Positions 34,307 through 42,450 of a stretch of DNA of 64,000 nucleotides are shown piece by piece. Source of the stretch: Pseudomonas marginalis (lineage in GTDB: Bacteria; Pseudomonadota; Gammaproteobacteria; Pseudomonadales; Pseudomonadaceae). Positions within the stretch are counted from its first letter, which is position 1. Every line of letters starts with the position of its first letter. The notes below the pieces were generated by a model. The model ran no database searches and was not told the DNA's origin. It worked only from the letters and a program-made list of their open reading frames with translations. The position numbers and the translations under genes are program-made. The stretch covers positions 5,934,001 through 5,998,000 of the forward strand of contig NZ_JALJWV010000001.1 of NCBI RefSeq assembly GCF_024169655.1, written 5' to 3'.

Positions 34307-37029
34307 CCGATCTGGCGCTGCACGCCACGGGCATCCAGCACCGCTACGGCAAGCAACAGGCGCTGGTCGATATCGCCTTCAGCCTGCCTGCGGGCACGCG
34401 CTGCGGGCTGATCGGCCCGGATGGCGCGGGCAAGTCGAGCCTGCTGGGCTTGATCGCCGGGGTCAAAAAACTCCAGGACGGCCAACTGGAGGTGCTCGGC
34501 GGCTCCATCGCCGACCGCCGCCACCGCAACAGCCTGTACCCGCGCATCGCCTTCATGCCCCAAGGCCTGGGCGGCAACCTGTACCCCGAACTGTCCATCA
34601 GCGAAAACATCCGCTTCTTCGCGACGCTGTTCGGCCTGACCAAAGCCGATTGCGACCAGCGCATGCACAGCCTGCTGCTGGCCACCGACCTTGAGCGCTT
34701 CGCCGACCGCCCGGCCGGCAAACTCTCCGGCGGGATGAAGCAGAAACTCGGCCTGTGCTGCGCGCTGATCCATGAACCGGACCTGCTGATCCTCGACGAG
34801 CCCACCACCGGCGTCGACCCGCTGTCACGTCGGCGCTTCTGGGAACTGGTCGAAACCGTGCGCAGCGAGCGCCCACAACTGACGCTGCTGGTGGCCACGG
34901 CCTACATGGAAGAAGCCGAGCAGTTTGAACATTGCCTGATGCTCGACCGTGGCAAACTGATCGCCGACGGTTTGAGCAGTGAGCTCGCCGCAGCAACCCC
35001 AAGCGGCAAGCTGGATGAGGCCTTCACCCACTTCCAGGGCGACAGCGCCCATGACAACCAGCCGCTGGTCATCCCACCGCGCGCAAGCAACAGCGCCGAT
35101 ATCGCCATCGAAGCCCACGACCTGACCCTGCGCTTTGGCGACTTCACGGCAGTCGATAAAGTCAGCTTTGCCATCGGCCGCGGCGAGATTTTCGGTTTCC
35201 TCGGCTCCAACGGTTGCGGCAAGACCACCACCATGAAAGTCCTCACCGGCCTGATGCCGGCCACTGAGGGCACTGCCACGCTGCTGGGCAACCCGGTGAA
35301 CGCCAAGGACCTAGCCACCCGCAAGCGCGTGGGCTTCATGTCGCAAAGTTTTTCGCTGTACGGCGAACTCAGCGTGCTGCAGAACCTGGTGCTGCACGCG
35401 CAGTTATTCGATTTGCCCAAGGCCGACAGCGGCAAGCGGATCGATGAGCTGATCCAGCGTTTCGACCTCGGCGAGGTGGCCGAGCAGCCATCGGGCGAGT
35501 TGCCCCTCGGCCTGCGTCAGCGCTTGTCGTTGGCCGTGGCGGTGCTGCATCGTCCCGAAGTGCTGATCCTCGATGAACCGACCTCGGGGGTCGACCCGGC
35601 GGCGCGGGATGACTTCTGGCGGCTGCTGATCGAACTGTCGCGCGAACAAGGGGTGACGATCTTTCTGTCCACCCACTTCATGAACGAAGCCCAGCGTTGT
35701 GACCGCATCTCCCTGATGCACGCGGGCAAGGTGCTGGCCTGCGACACGCCCGACGCGCTGCAGCAGCAATTCCACGGCGACACCCTCGAAGCCGCGTTCG
35801 TCACATGCCTGGAGCAAGCCCAGGGCGAAGCCGAACCCGCCGCGCCCAACGCGCCCACCGCTACCGTCAGCGAAACCAGCCCACCGCCCGTGAGCAGGCG
35901 CGGGTTCAGCCTGTCGCGCCTGTTGGCCGTGGCCAGCCGTGAAGGCAAGGAACTGCTGCGCGACAAGGTGCGCATGGCCTTCGCCCTGCTCGGGGCGATG
36001 TTCATGATGGTGATCTTCGGCTACGGCATTTCCCTGGATGTGGAAAACCTCGCCTTTGCCGTCTACGACCAGGACCAGACCCCACAAAGCCGCACCTATC
36101 TGGAAGCGTTTCGCGGCTCGCGCTACTTCGCCGAACAAACGCCGATCCAGGATGCCAACGAACTGCACCGGCGCCTGCAACGCTCGGAAATCAAACTGGC
36201 CCTGGAAATCCCGCCCGGTTTTGGCCGTGACCTCTACGCCGGCCGCCAACCCAGCGTGGCCGCCTGGCTCGACGGCGGCATGCCGTTTCGCGCAGAAACC
36301 AGCCGTAACTATGTAGAGGCGGTCCACCAGGCCAACCTGCAGCAACTGTCCGAACTGAGCAGCCAGCCGCAGAGCAGCCAAAGCGCGGCCAAGCTCGAAA
36401 CCCGCTTTCGCTACAACCAGGATGTGGTCAGCGTGAACGCCATCGGCCCAGGCGTGATGGCACTGATCCTGGCCTTTATCCCGGCGATGCTGACTGCGCT
36501 CGGTATCGTGCGCGAGAAAGAGCTGGGCTCGATCACCAACTTCTATGCCACGCCCCTGACCCGCCTTGAATTCCTGCTGGGCAAACAGACGCCGTACCTG
36601 GCCGTGAGCCTGATCAACCTGGCGGTGCTGGTCGCGATGAACCGCTGGCTGTTCGGCGTGCCGTTCAAGGGCAGCGCCCTGACCCTGGCGTTCGGCGGCC
36701 TGCTGTACGTGCTCGCCACCACCAGCATGGGCCTGCTGATTTCCGCATTCACCCGCACCCAGATCGCGGCGATCCTCGGCACCATGATCATCACCAGCCT
36801 GCCGACCATTCAGTTCTCCGGGCTGATCGTGCCGCGTTCCTCCCTGGAAGGTGCTGCGGCGGTGATGGGCACACTGTTTCCGGCGGGGCACTTTCTCGAT
36901 ATCGCGGTGGGCACGTTCACCAAGGCCCTCGACCTGCGCCAACTGTGGCCGCAATGCCTGGCGCTGTTCGGGTTTTTCCTTGGGTTTACCGGGCTTAGCC
37001 TGATCATGCTGAAGAAGCAGGAGGCTTGA
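34303..37029 (+). CDS. ABC transporter: two ATPase domains fused to an ABC-2 permease (RbbA/YhiH-like)
   Basis: This 908-aa fusion has ATPase domain 1 with Walker A GPDGAGKSS (38-46), signature LSGGMKQ and LILDEPTTG, and domain 2 with Walker A GSNGCGKTT (301-309), a divergent signature LPLGLRQ and LILDEPTSG. A membrane domain follows from about residue 545, with a first helix, a periplasmic loop and five helices near the C-terminus. It is coupled by 4-nt overlaps to both neighbours. The architecture matches E. coli YhiH/RbbA and PA5231. The exported substrate is unknown. Confidence 0.9.
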   Translation: MTDLALHATGIQHRYGKQQALVDIAFSLPAGTRCGLIGPDGAGKSSLLGLIAGVKKLQDGQLEVLGGSIADRRHRNSLYPRIAFMPQGLGGNLYPELSISENIRFFATLFGLTKADCDQRMHSLLLATDLERFADRPAGKLSGGMKQKLGLCCALIHEPDLLILDEPTTGVDPLSRRRFWELVETVRSERPQLTLLVATAYMEEAEQFEHCLMLDRGKLIADGLSSELAAATPSGKLDEAFTHFQGDSAHDNQPLVIPPRASNSADIAIEAHDLTLRFGDFTAVDKVSFAIGRGEIFGFLGSNGCGKTTTMKVLTGLMPATEGTATLLGNPVNAKDLATRKRVGFMSQSFSLYGELSVLQNLVLHAQLFDLPKADSGKRIDELIQRFDLGEVAEQPSGELPLGLRQRLSLAVAVLHRPEVLILDEPTSGVDPAARDDFWRLLIELSREQGVTIFLSTHFMNEAQRCDRISLMHAGKVLACDTPDALQQQFHGDTLEAAFVTCLEQAQGEAEPAAPNAPTATVSETSPPPVSRRGFSLSRLLAVASREGKELLRDKVRMAFALLGAMFMMVIFGYGISLDVENLAFAVYDQDQTPQSRTYLEAFRGSRYFAEQTPIQDANELHRRLQRSEIKLALEIPPGFGRDLYAGRQPSVAAWLDGGMPFRAETSRNYVEAVHQANLQQLSELSSQPQSSQSAAKLETRFRYNQDVVSVNAIGPGVMALILAFIPAMLTALGIVREKELGSITNFYATPLTRLEFLLGKQTPYLAVSLINLAVLVAMNRWLFGVPFKGSALTLAFGGLLYVLATTSMGLLISAFTRTQIAAILGTMIITSLPTIQFSGLIVPRSSLEGAAAVMGTLFPAGHFLDIAVGTFTKALDLRQLWPQCLALFGFFLGFTGLSLIMLKKQEA

Positions 37030-38147
37030 TGCATAAGTTCGCGCACATCCTGCGCCTGGGGATCAAGGAACTGACCAGCCTGCGCCACGACAGCGTGCTG
37101 CTGTTGTTTCTGTTCTACGCCTTCACGGTCGCGATCTATATGCCTGCGGCCGGCTCGGTGATTGGTGTGCATAACGCCAGCGTGGCGTTTATCGACGAGG
37201 ACCACAGTGCGCTCTCGCGGCAGATGGCCGAGGCGTTGCAGCCGCCCGAGTTCCAGTCACCCGTGCCGTTGGCGTATGACCAGTTGGATAAGGTCATGGA
37301 CAGCGGCCAGTACACGTTCGTGATCAACGTACCGGCGAATTTCCAGGCCGACCTGTTGGCCGGTCGCGAGCCCGGCGTGCAGGTGAACGTCGATGCTACG
37401 GCGATGAGCCAGGCGTTCATGGGCGCCGGCTACATCGGGCGGATTTTCCAACGCGAGCTGCTGACCTACAGCGGCCAGGCCGACTCCGCCAGCAAAGCAC
37501 CGGCGCTGCTGACGACGCGGGCGCTGTTCAATACCAATCTGGAAGGTGGCTGGTTCCTCGCGGTCATCCAGATCGTCAACAACATCACCATCCTCGCCAT
37601 CGTGCTTACCGGCACCGCGCTGCTGCGCGAGCGCGAACACGGCACCCTCGACCATTTGCTGGTACTGCCGCTGACGGCGCTGGAAATCATGCTGGCGAAA
37701 ATCTGGAGCAACATGCTGGTGGTGGTGCTGTGTACCTGGCTGTCCCTGGAAGTGGTGGTCAAGGGCATGCTCGGCGTGCCGCTGGCCGGGTCGCTGAGCC
37801 TGTTTCTATTCGTGACCGCGCTGTACCTGTTTGCCAGCACCGCCCTGGGGATATTCCTCGCCACCCTCGCCCGCTCGACGCCGCAGTTCGGCTTGCTGGC
37901 AATCCCGGTGATCATCCCGATGCTGTTGCTCTCCGGCGGCAGTACGCCGCTGGACAGCATGCCCGAGTGGTTGCAATGGGTGATGCAGGGCTCGCCGTCG
38001 ACGCACTTTGTGAGCCTGAGCGCGGCGATCCTGTTCCGCGATGCGGGCGTGAGTGTGGTGTGGCCGGATTTGCTGGCGCTGGCGGGGATTGGCTTGCTGT
38101 TCTTTTTGGTGGCGCTGGCGCGGTTCCGCAAGAGCCTGGCGTCTTGA
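37026..38147 (+). CDS. ABC-2 type permease (YhhJ-like)
   Basis: This 373-aa ABC-2 permease has an N-terminal helix (about 20-38), a large periplasmic domain, and five helices from about residue 175 onward, with the LREREHGTLDHLLVLPLTALEIMLAKIW segment typical of the family. It completes the exporter with the HlyD protein and the double ATPase fusion; the start overlaps the previous stop by 4 nt. A REPIN closes the operon at 38150. Confidence 0.9.
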   Translation: MMHKFAHILRLGIKELTSLRHDSVLLLFLFYAFTVAIYMPAAGSVIGVHNASVAFIDEDHSALSRQMAEALQPPEFQSPVPLAYDQLDKVMDSGQYTFVINVPANFQADLLAGREPGVQVNVDATAMSQAFMGAGYIGRIFQRELLTYSGQADSASKAPALLTTRALFNTNLEGGWFLAVIQIVNNITILAIVLTGTALLREREHGTLDHLLVLPLTALEIMLAKIWSNMLVVVLCTWLSLEVVVKGMLGVPLAGSLSLFLFVTALYLFASTALGIFLATLARSTPQFGLLAIPVIIPMLLLSGGSTPLDSMPEWLQWVMQGSPSTHFVSLSAAILFRDAGVSVVWPDLLALAGIGLLFFLVALARFRKSLAS

Positions 38148-38149
38148 CA

Positions 38150-38222
38150 CTGCCGCAGGCAAGCCCGCTCCCACAGGTGAAACGCATTCCCTGGTGGGAG
38201 CAGGCTTGCTCGTGATCGTCGC
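38150..38222. repeat. REP pair closing the exporter operon
   Basis: Inverted REP-like sequences GCAGGCAAGCCCGCTCCCAC and GTGGGAGCAGGCTTGCTCGTGA around GTGAAACGCATTCCCTG, between convergent genes. The family differs slightly from the GGGGGCTTGCCCCC type. Confidence 0.75.
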
Positions 38223-38229
38223 GCCGCGA

Positions 38230-38637
38230 CTATTGGATGATCAGGTTGTTGAACAACAGGTCTTCCACCACCGGCTTGCCGGTTTCGTCGTTCATCACTT
38301 GCTGGGTCTGCTTCAGGGCTTCCTGGCGCAGTTTTTCCTTGCCTTCAACGGTGCTCATGCTCTCGTTGGTTTGCTGGGTGAACAGCGCCACCAGTTGATT
38401 ACGAATCAACGCATCGTTGGCTTTGACGGCGGCAGCCGCTTCGGTGCCGGTCACGCGCAGGGCGATATCGGCCTTGTACACCTTGAGCTTGGCCGTGCCA
38501 TCCAGGCCATAGTTGCCCACGAGCGGCGGGGCCAGGCTGATATAGCTGACCTTCGGCGCCTCGCCTTCTTTCGCCTCTTGGGCCTGGGCCGCCATCGGCA
38601 AGGTCAGGGCGAGCATCAACAAAATCCACGCTTTCAC
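38230..38637 (-). CDS. FliL-like exported protein (orphan)
   Basis: This 135-aa protein begins with a signal peptide or anchor (MKAWILLMLALTLPMAAQAQ). The rest matches the FliL domain: YISLAPPLVGNY, LKVYKADIALRVTG, then the helix and the family ending VVEDLLFNNLIIQ. FliL proteins sit at the flagellar basal body near the stator, but no flagellar gene is in the window. The probable cleavable signal sequence would make this a periplasmic rather than membrane-anchored variant. Confidence 0.8.
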   Translation of the reverse strand: MKAWILLMLALTLPMAAQAQEAKEGEAPKVSYISLAPPLVGNYGLDGTAKLKVYKADIALRVTGTEAAAAVKANDALIRNQLVALFTQQTNESMSTVEGKEKLRQEALKQTQQVMNDETGKPVVEDLLFNNLIIQ

Positions 38638-38787
38638 AGTTCATTCCTCACATTCTGTTGCCCAGTAGCATAACGCTAGCAGGGCAGAGCACAAGCTTAT
38701 GGCGACTTATCAGGCCCGGGCATGCTTGTTGACCCACGGGCGCACCCTCCTACACTTATCGGCCACGACGCCAAAAGGAATAGTCCG

Positions 38788-39765
38788 ATGAAAGCTGTGC
38801 TGTGCAAAGCCTTCGGCCCCGCCGAAACCCTGGTGCTGGAAGAGATCGCCAGCCCGGCGATCAAGAAGAACGAAATCCTGCTGGACGTGCATGCCGCCGG
38901 GGTCAACTTTCCGGACACGCTGATCATCGAGGGCAAGTACCAGTTCAAGCCGCCGTTCCCGTTCTCGCCGGGTGGCGAAGCGGCGGGGGTGGTCAGCGAA
39001 GTGGGGGAAAAAGTCAGCCACCTGAAGGTCGGTGACCGCGTGATGGCGCTGACCGGCTGGGGCAGTTTTGCCGAGCAGGTCGCGGTGCCCGGCTATAACG
39101 TACTGCCGATCCCGCCCAGCATGGGCTTCAACACCGCAGCCGCGTTCAGCATGACCTATGGCACCTCGATGCACGCCCTGAAACAAAGGGCCAACCTGCA
39201 ACCCGGCGAAACCCTGCTGGTCCTCGGCGCCTCCGGCGGCGTGGGCCTGGCCGCCGTGGAAATCGGCAAGGCCATGGGCGCCCGCGTGATCGCCGCCGCC
39301 AGCAGCGCCGACAAGCTGGCGGTGGCCAAGGCCGCCGGCGCCGATGAGCTGATCAACTACAGCGAAACCAGCCTGAAAGATGAGGTCAAACGCCTGACCG
39401 ACGGCAACGGCGCCGACGTGATCTACGACCCGGTGGGCGGCGACCTGTTTGACCAGGCCATCCGCGCGATCGCCTGGAACGGCCGCCTGCTGGTGGTGGG
39501 TTTTGCCAGCGGGCGTATTCCAGAGCTGCCGGTGAACCTGGCACTGCTCAAAGGTGCGGCCGTGGTCGGGGTGTTCTGGGGCGCGTTCGCCCAGCGCCAG
39601 CCGCAGGACAATGCGGCGAACTTCCAGCAGCTGTTTGGTTGGTATGCCGAGGGCAAGTTGAAACCGCTGGTGTCGCGGGTGTATCCACTTGAGCAGGCCG
39701 CCCAGGCGATCAATGACCTGGGGCAGCGCAAGGCCGTGGGCAAGGTGGTCGTGCAAACCCGCTAA
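38788..39765 (+). CDS. NADPH:quinone oxidoreductase family protein (MDR/zeta-crystallin type)
   Basis: This 325-aa medium-chain reductase has the N-terminal GroES-like domain (AAGVNFPDTLIIEGKYQ, PFPFSPGGEAAGVV) and a Rossmann domain with LVLGASGGVGLAAVEIGKAMG. No catalytic zinc ligands are seen, as expected for quinone reductases. The ATG at 38788 with AAAAGGAAT upstream is chosen over the longer open frame. It is in the P. aeruginosa PA5234 position. Confidence 0.88.
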   Translation: MKAVLCKAFGPAETLVLEEIASPAIKKNEILLDVHAAGVNFPDTLIIEGKYQFKPPFPFSPGGEAAGVVSEVGEKVSHLKVGDRVMALTGWGSFAEQVAVPGYNVLPIPPSMGFNTAAAFSMTYGTSMHALKQRANLQPGETLLVLGASGGVGLAAVEIGKAMGARVIAAASSADKLAVAKAAGADELINYSETSLKDEVKRLTDGNGADVIYDPVGGDLFDQAIRAIAWNGRLLVVGFASGRIPELPVNLALLKGAAVVGVFWGAFAQRQPQDNAANFQQLFGWYAEGKLKPLVSRVYPLEQAAQAINDLGQRKAVGKVVVQTR

Positions 39766-39783
39766 CCAATATGAAATGCGCTC

Positions 39784-39896
39784 AAATGTGGGAGGGGCGG
39801 TGCGACGATTCGACTTGCCCCCGATGACAGTGGATCAGTTAATACATCTGTTGACTGAACCAGCGCCATCGGGGGCAAGCCCCCTCCCACATTTTG
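39784..39896. repeat. REPIN with an altered left arm
   Basis: The right arm is a normal GGGGGCAAGCCCCC palindrome with flanks. In the left arm a 16-nt segment (39798-39813) replaces the single central G between GTGGGAGGGG and CTTGCCCCCGATGA. The internal TCAGTTAA and TTGACTGA segments pair and resemble those of the REPIN at 58359. Confidence 0.8.
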
Positions 39897-39898
39897 AT

Positions 39899-40026
39899 AT
39901 CCAGCGTCCTGCAGACGCCAACTGCGACCGACCGGTATCGTGTTCATGGCGCTGGTGACCGTAGCGACCCTGGTGTACTGGCTCAACCCGATGGGGCACA
40001 CCAACAGTGTCAGCTCGGCGCGTTAA
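39899..40026 (+). pseudogene. Truncated 3' end of a membrane-protein gene
   Basis: In one frame the sequence reads PTGIVFMALVTVATLVYWLN followed by a short polar tail and a TAA stop at 40024-40026: a clean transmembrane helix with no start codon context or upstream body. It starts right at the edge of the REPIN and its stop overlaps the chaC stop by 2 nt, as for convergent intact genes. P. aeruginosa has glpT (PA5235) at about this place, so it may be a remnant of that or another transporter. Confidence 0.45.
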
Positions 40027-40676
40027 TCGCCTGAGCAATCCTTGGCACAACGCTTGAGCCGCGCCTCCAGGTTTTTGTCTGGCATGGCGTGGCTACGCAG
40101 GGCGTTGACGGTCTGCTCGACATAATCGCGCGTAGTGCCGTAACGCCCGCAAGCGCTTTGCAGCACGTGGCTGAGCACGATGTCGGGCAGATTGCCGGCG
40201 TAGCTCGGCAGGTGCCGCTCCAATACAAACCCCAGCGCCTGCACCCGACTGCCATCTTCCAGACGGCAACTGAGCCAGTGCGGCCGATAGGAGGGGTAAG
40301 GCATTTCGCGCTGCCACAAGGCGTAAAGCGAGGCCTCCAACTGGTCTTCCGGCAGGCGGTAGGCAAAGCCGCTGCACGAACCACCGCGATCCAGGCCGAA
40401 GACCAATCCGGGTATTTCCGGCGTACCCCGATGCTCGTGGGACCACAGGTACAAGCCGCGGTGATACCCGTGGATTCGTGCCCGCACCCGCTCGGTCGAC
40501 GAACACTCAGGCCGCCAGATCAGCGAACCGTAAGCGAATAGCCAGACCGGCCCACCCTTATGCCGGGCCATGGTGGCCTGCATTGAGCTCATCAACTGTT
40601 CGTGAGTGAGTTGCGGCCCCAGATCGAGCTGCGGAGGGTAAGCCAATTGCAAAAGATCGGATTCAATGGCGGTCAT
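40023..40676 (-). CDS. chaC: Gamma-glutamylcyclotransferase, ChaC family
   Basis: This is a 217-aa ChaC-type enzyme that cleaves glutathione to 5-oxoproline and Cys-Gly. The glycine-rich YGSL motif is present (VWLFAYGSLIWRP, about residue 48), followed by VRARIHGYHRGLYLWSHEHRGTPEIPGLVFGLD and the GFAYRLPEDQLEASLYALWQRE segment. The long N-terminus of about 40 residues is common in Pseudomonas forms. It is a single gene, divergent from the PagP-like gene. Confidence 0.88.
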   Translation of the reverse strand: MTAIESDLLQLAYPPQLDLGPQLTHEQLMSSMQATMARHKGGPVWLFAYGSLIWRPECSSTERVRARIHGYHRGLYLWSHEHRGTPEIPGLVFGLDRGGSCSGFAYRLPEDQLEASLYALWQREMPYPSYRPHWLSCRLEDGSRVQALGFVLERHLPSYAGNLPDIVLSHVLQSACGRYGTTRDYVEQTVNALRSHAMPDKNLEARLKRCAKDCSGD

Positions 40677-40795
40677 GGCGGATCGCTGAGGTCTCCTGTG
40701 CAGCTACGAAAATCTATTACCAATTGTAAGTAACTTTACCGTAATAGAACCCGCCGCTGTAACCGTATGACGAAAAAGTGCTAATCGGCCGAGTT

Positions 40796-40868
40796 GCCCC
40801 GGGGCTGGGGCGTGGTTCCATCCGTTCGTCAGGATTCAGGGCGCCAATCCCGCTACTGTCAGCCCCGG
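40796..40868 (+). promoter_or_regulatory. Possible structured 5' leader of the PagP-like gene
   Basis: CCGGGGCTG (40799-40807) pairs perfectly with CAGCCCCGG (40860-40868), enclosing 52 nt. A local alternative stem GCCCC (40796-40800) with GGGGC (40807-40811) would compete with it. The enclosed CCCGCTACTGTCA resembles one conserved stretch of cobalamin riboswitches, but the rest of that riboswitch is not seen. The rest of 40677-40958 shows no gene. Confidence 0.35.
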
Positions 40869-40958
40869 TTCAGCCTGGGTGCACACGTAACCTTCAAACT
40901 AGCGCGCACATCACGACCCACCTAGCCGCCCCTCATACCGACTAATCGAGGTCACCCC

Positions 40959-41441
40959 ATGAAAAAAATTCGACTGTCTGGCCTGCTGTTCCTGGCCCAG
41001 GCCACCACTGCCCTCGCGGCCGAAGCCCCGCCTACCGACAATGACAAGGGCTTCTGGTATGCGCAGACCAGCGTCTACACCCGGCACTTCGCGCCGGACC
41101 CCGAGCATAACAACCATCAGGATTTGCTCGGCCTGGAGCGCAATGAGGCGTCAGGCCTGGTGTATGGCGCGGCGACGTTTCGCAACTCGTTCAGCCAGCG
41201 GTCCTACTACGTCTATGCGGGAAAACGCTATGACATGACCGACTATCCGGTCTATTTGAAGCTAACAGGCGGGGCGATTCAGGGCTATCGCGGCAAGTAC
41301 CGCGACAAGATCCCGTTGAACCGTTTCGGCGTGGCGCCGGTGATCATTCCGTCCGTAGGCACCCATTACGGGCCAGTGGCGGCGGAGCTGGTGCTGCTGG
41401 GGTTCAATGCGGCGATGATCACGACCGGCGTGCGTTTCTGA
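40959..41441 (+). CDS. PagP-like outer-membrane beta-barrel protein
   Basis: This 160-aa protein has a signal peptide of about 21 residues and ends in VRF, as outer-membrane barrels do. Its layout resembles lipid A palmitoyltransferase PagP: WYAQTSVYTRHF with His43 where PagP has its catalytic His, a FRNSF segment (Asn76-Ser77) in place of PagP's Asp-Ser, and the closing IPLNRFGVAPVIIPSVGTHYGPV like PagP's IPLPVLLPLASVGYGPV. Such proteins are often annotated as sn-glycerol-3-phosphate transporter, which this size cannot support. Enzymatic activity is inferred only. Confidence 0.6.
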   Translation: MKKIRLSGLLFLAQATTALAAEAPPTDNDKGFWYAQTSVYTRHFAPDPEHNNHQDLLGLERNEASGLVYGAATFRNSFSQRSYYVYAGKRYDMTDYPVYLKLTGGAIQGYRGKYRDKIPLNRFGVAPVIIPSVGTHYGPVAAELVLLGFNAAMITTGVRF

Positions 41442-41481
41442 CCGCGACGCCAGCGCCCCCATTAGAAGCCAGCGTAGGGCT

Positions 41482-42450
41482 TCAGGGCCGTGGGGCGTAG
41501 GCGAATACGTCGGCACGCATCTGATGTGCATCCATGCCGGCATCCACCAGCGCATCCAATGTGCCGTAGATCATCGCCGGTGAACCGCTGGCGTAGACAT
41601 ACACGCCTTTGAGGTCGTGGATGTCTTCGCACACCGCTTCATGCAACAGCCCACAGCGCCCTTCCCAGCCGCACAGGTCGCTGACCACTTTGTGCAGGAA
41701 CAGGTTGGGCAGTTGCAACCATTGATCCCAATGTTCGATCTCGTAGAAATCTTCCGGGCGTCGCACGCCCCAATACAGGTGCACCGGGTGCTTGAAGCCG
41801 GACGCGCGGCAATGCTCGATCAGGCTGTGCATCTGCGCCATGCCGGTACCGGCGGCGATCAATACCAGCGGCCCATCGGGCAACTCGGCCAGGTGGGTAT
41901 CGCCAAACGGCAGCTCGATGCGGGCCATCCGGTTGCGCTGCAACTGTTCGAGCAGGTTGCGCGCGCTGTCTTCGCGAGCCAGCACGTGCAGTTCCAGCTC
42001 ACGTCCGGAGTGAGGCGCCGAGGCCAGGGAAAACGCCGACTTCTCGCCGTTTTCCCGTTCAATCATCAGGTATTGCCCGGCGTGGTAACGCACGGCCTTG
42101 CCGGCCGGGGCGAGCAAGCGCACGCGCCAGACATCGCCACCGACTTCCACACACTCACTCACTTGGCACGACAACTTGCGCAACGGCAACTCTCCCGGCG
42201 CCAGCACGCCATCCCACAACACCACACAATCTTCCAGCGGCTCGGCGATGCAGGTGTAGAACTCACCATGGTCGCGCACCTCACCGGCCTGCTGCACCCG
42301 GCCTTCCACCAACAGCGCCGCACACACATGGCACACGCCATTGCGGCAGGCTTGCGGGCATTCGTAGCCCAGGCGGCGCGCACCTTCGAGGATTCGCTCG
42401 CCAGGGTCCAGCGCCAATACGGCGCCGGAAGGTTGCAGGGTTACACGCAT
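41482..42450 (-). CDS. 2Fe-2S ferredoxin/FAD/NAD(P)H reductase associated with UbiD
   Basis: This 322-aa three-domain reductase has an N-terminal plant-type ferredoxin (Cys35, Cys40, Cys43 and Cys67), an FAD-binding barrel (RYHAGQYLMIE, SAFSLASAP) and an NAD(P)-binding domain (LVLIAAGTGMAQMHSLIEH). The ATG overlaps the ubiD stop (TGATG), so the 26-codon longer frame is rejected. Homologues are often labelled CDP-6-deoxy-glucoseen reductase. The coupling suggests an electron-supply role for ubiquinone synthesis or flavin chemistry, which is inference. Confidence 0.85.
   Translation of the reverse strand: MRVTLQPSGAVLALDPGERILEGARRLGYECPQACRNGVCHVCAALLVEGRVQQAGEVRDHGEFYTCIAEPLEDCVVLWDGVLAPGELPLRKLSCQVSECVEVGGDVWRVRLLAPAGKAVRYHAGQYLMIERENGEKSAFSLASAPHSGRELELHVLAREDSARNLLEQLQRNRMARIELPFGDTHLAELPDGPLVLIAAGTGMAQMHSLIEHCRASGFKHPVHLYWGVRRPEDFYEIEHWDQWLQLPNLFLHKVVSDLCGWEGRCGLLHEAVCEDIHDLKGVYVYASGSPAMIYGTLDALVDAGMDAHQMRADVFAYAPRP

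Noticed and set aside
35404..36954. 516-codon minus-strand frame
   Set aside because: Antisense shadow of the double-ATPase ABC fusion gene, rich in His, Gln and Arg, with no recognisable domain.
40680..40705. B12-box-like CAGGAGACCT on the minus strand before chaC
   Set aside because: Only the short core matches; the GCCACTG and other conserved cobalamin-riboswitch blocks are absent and the position next to chaC has no cobalamin link.
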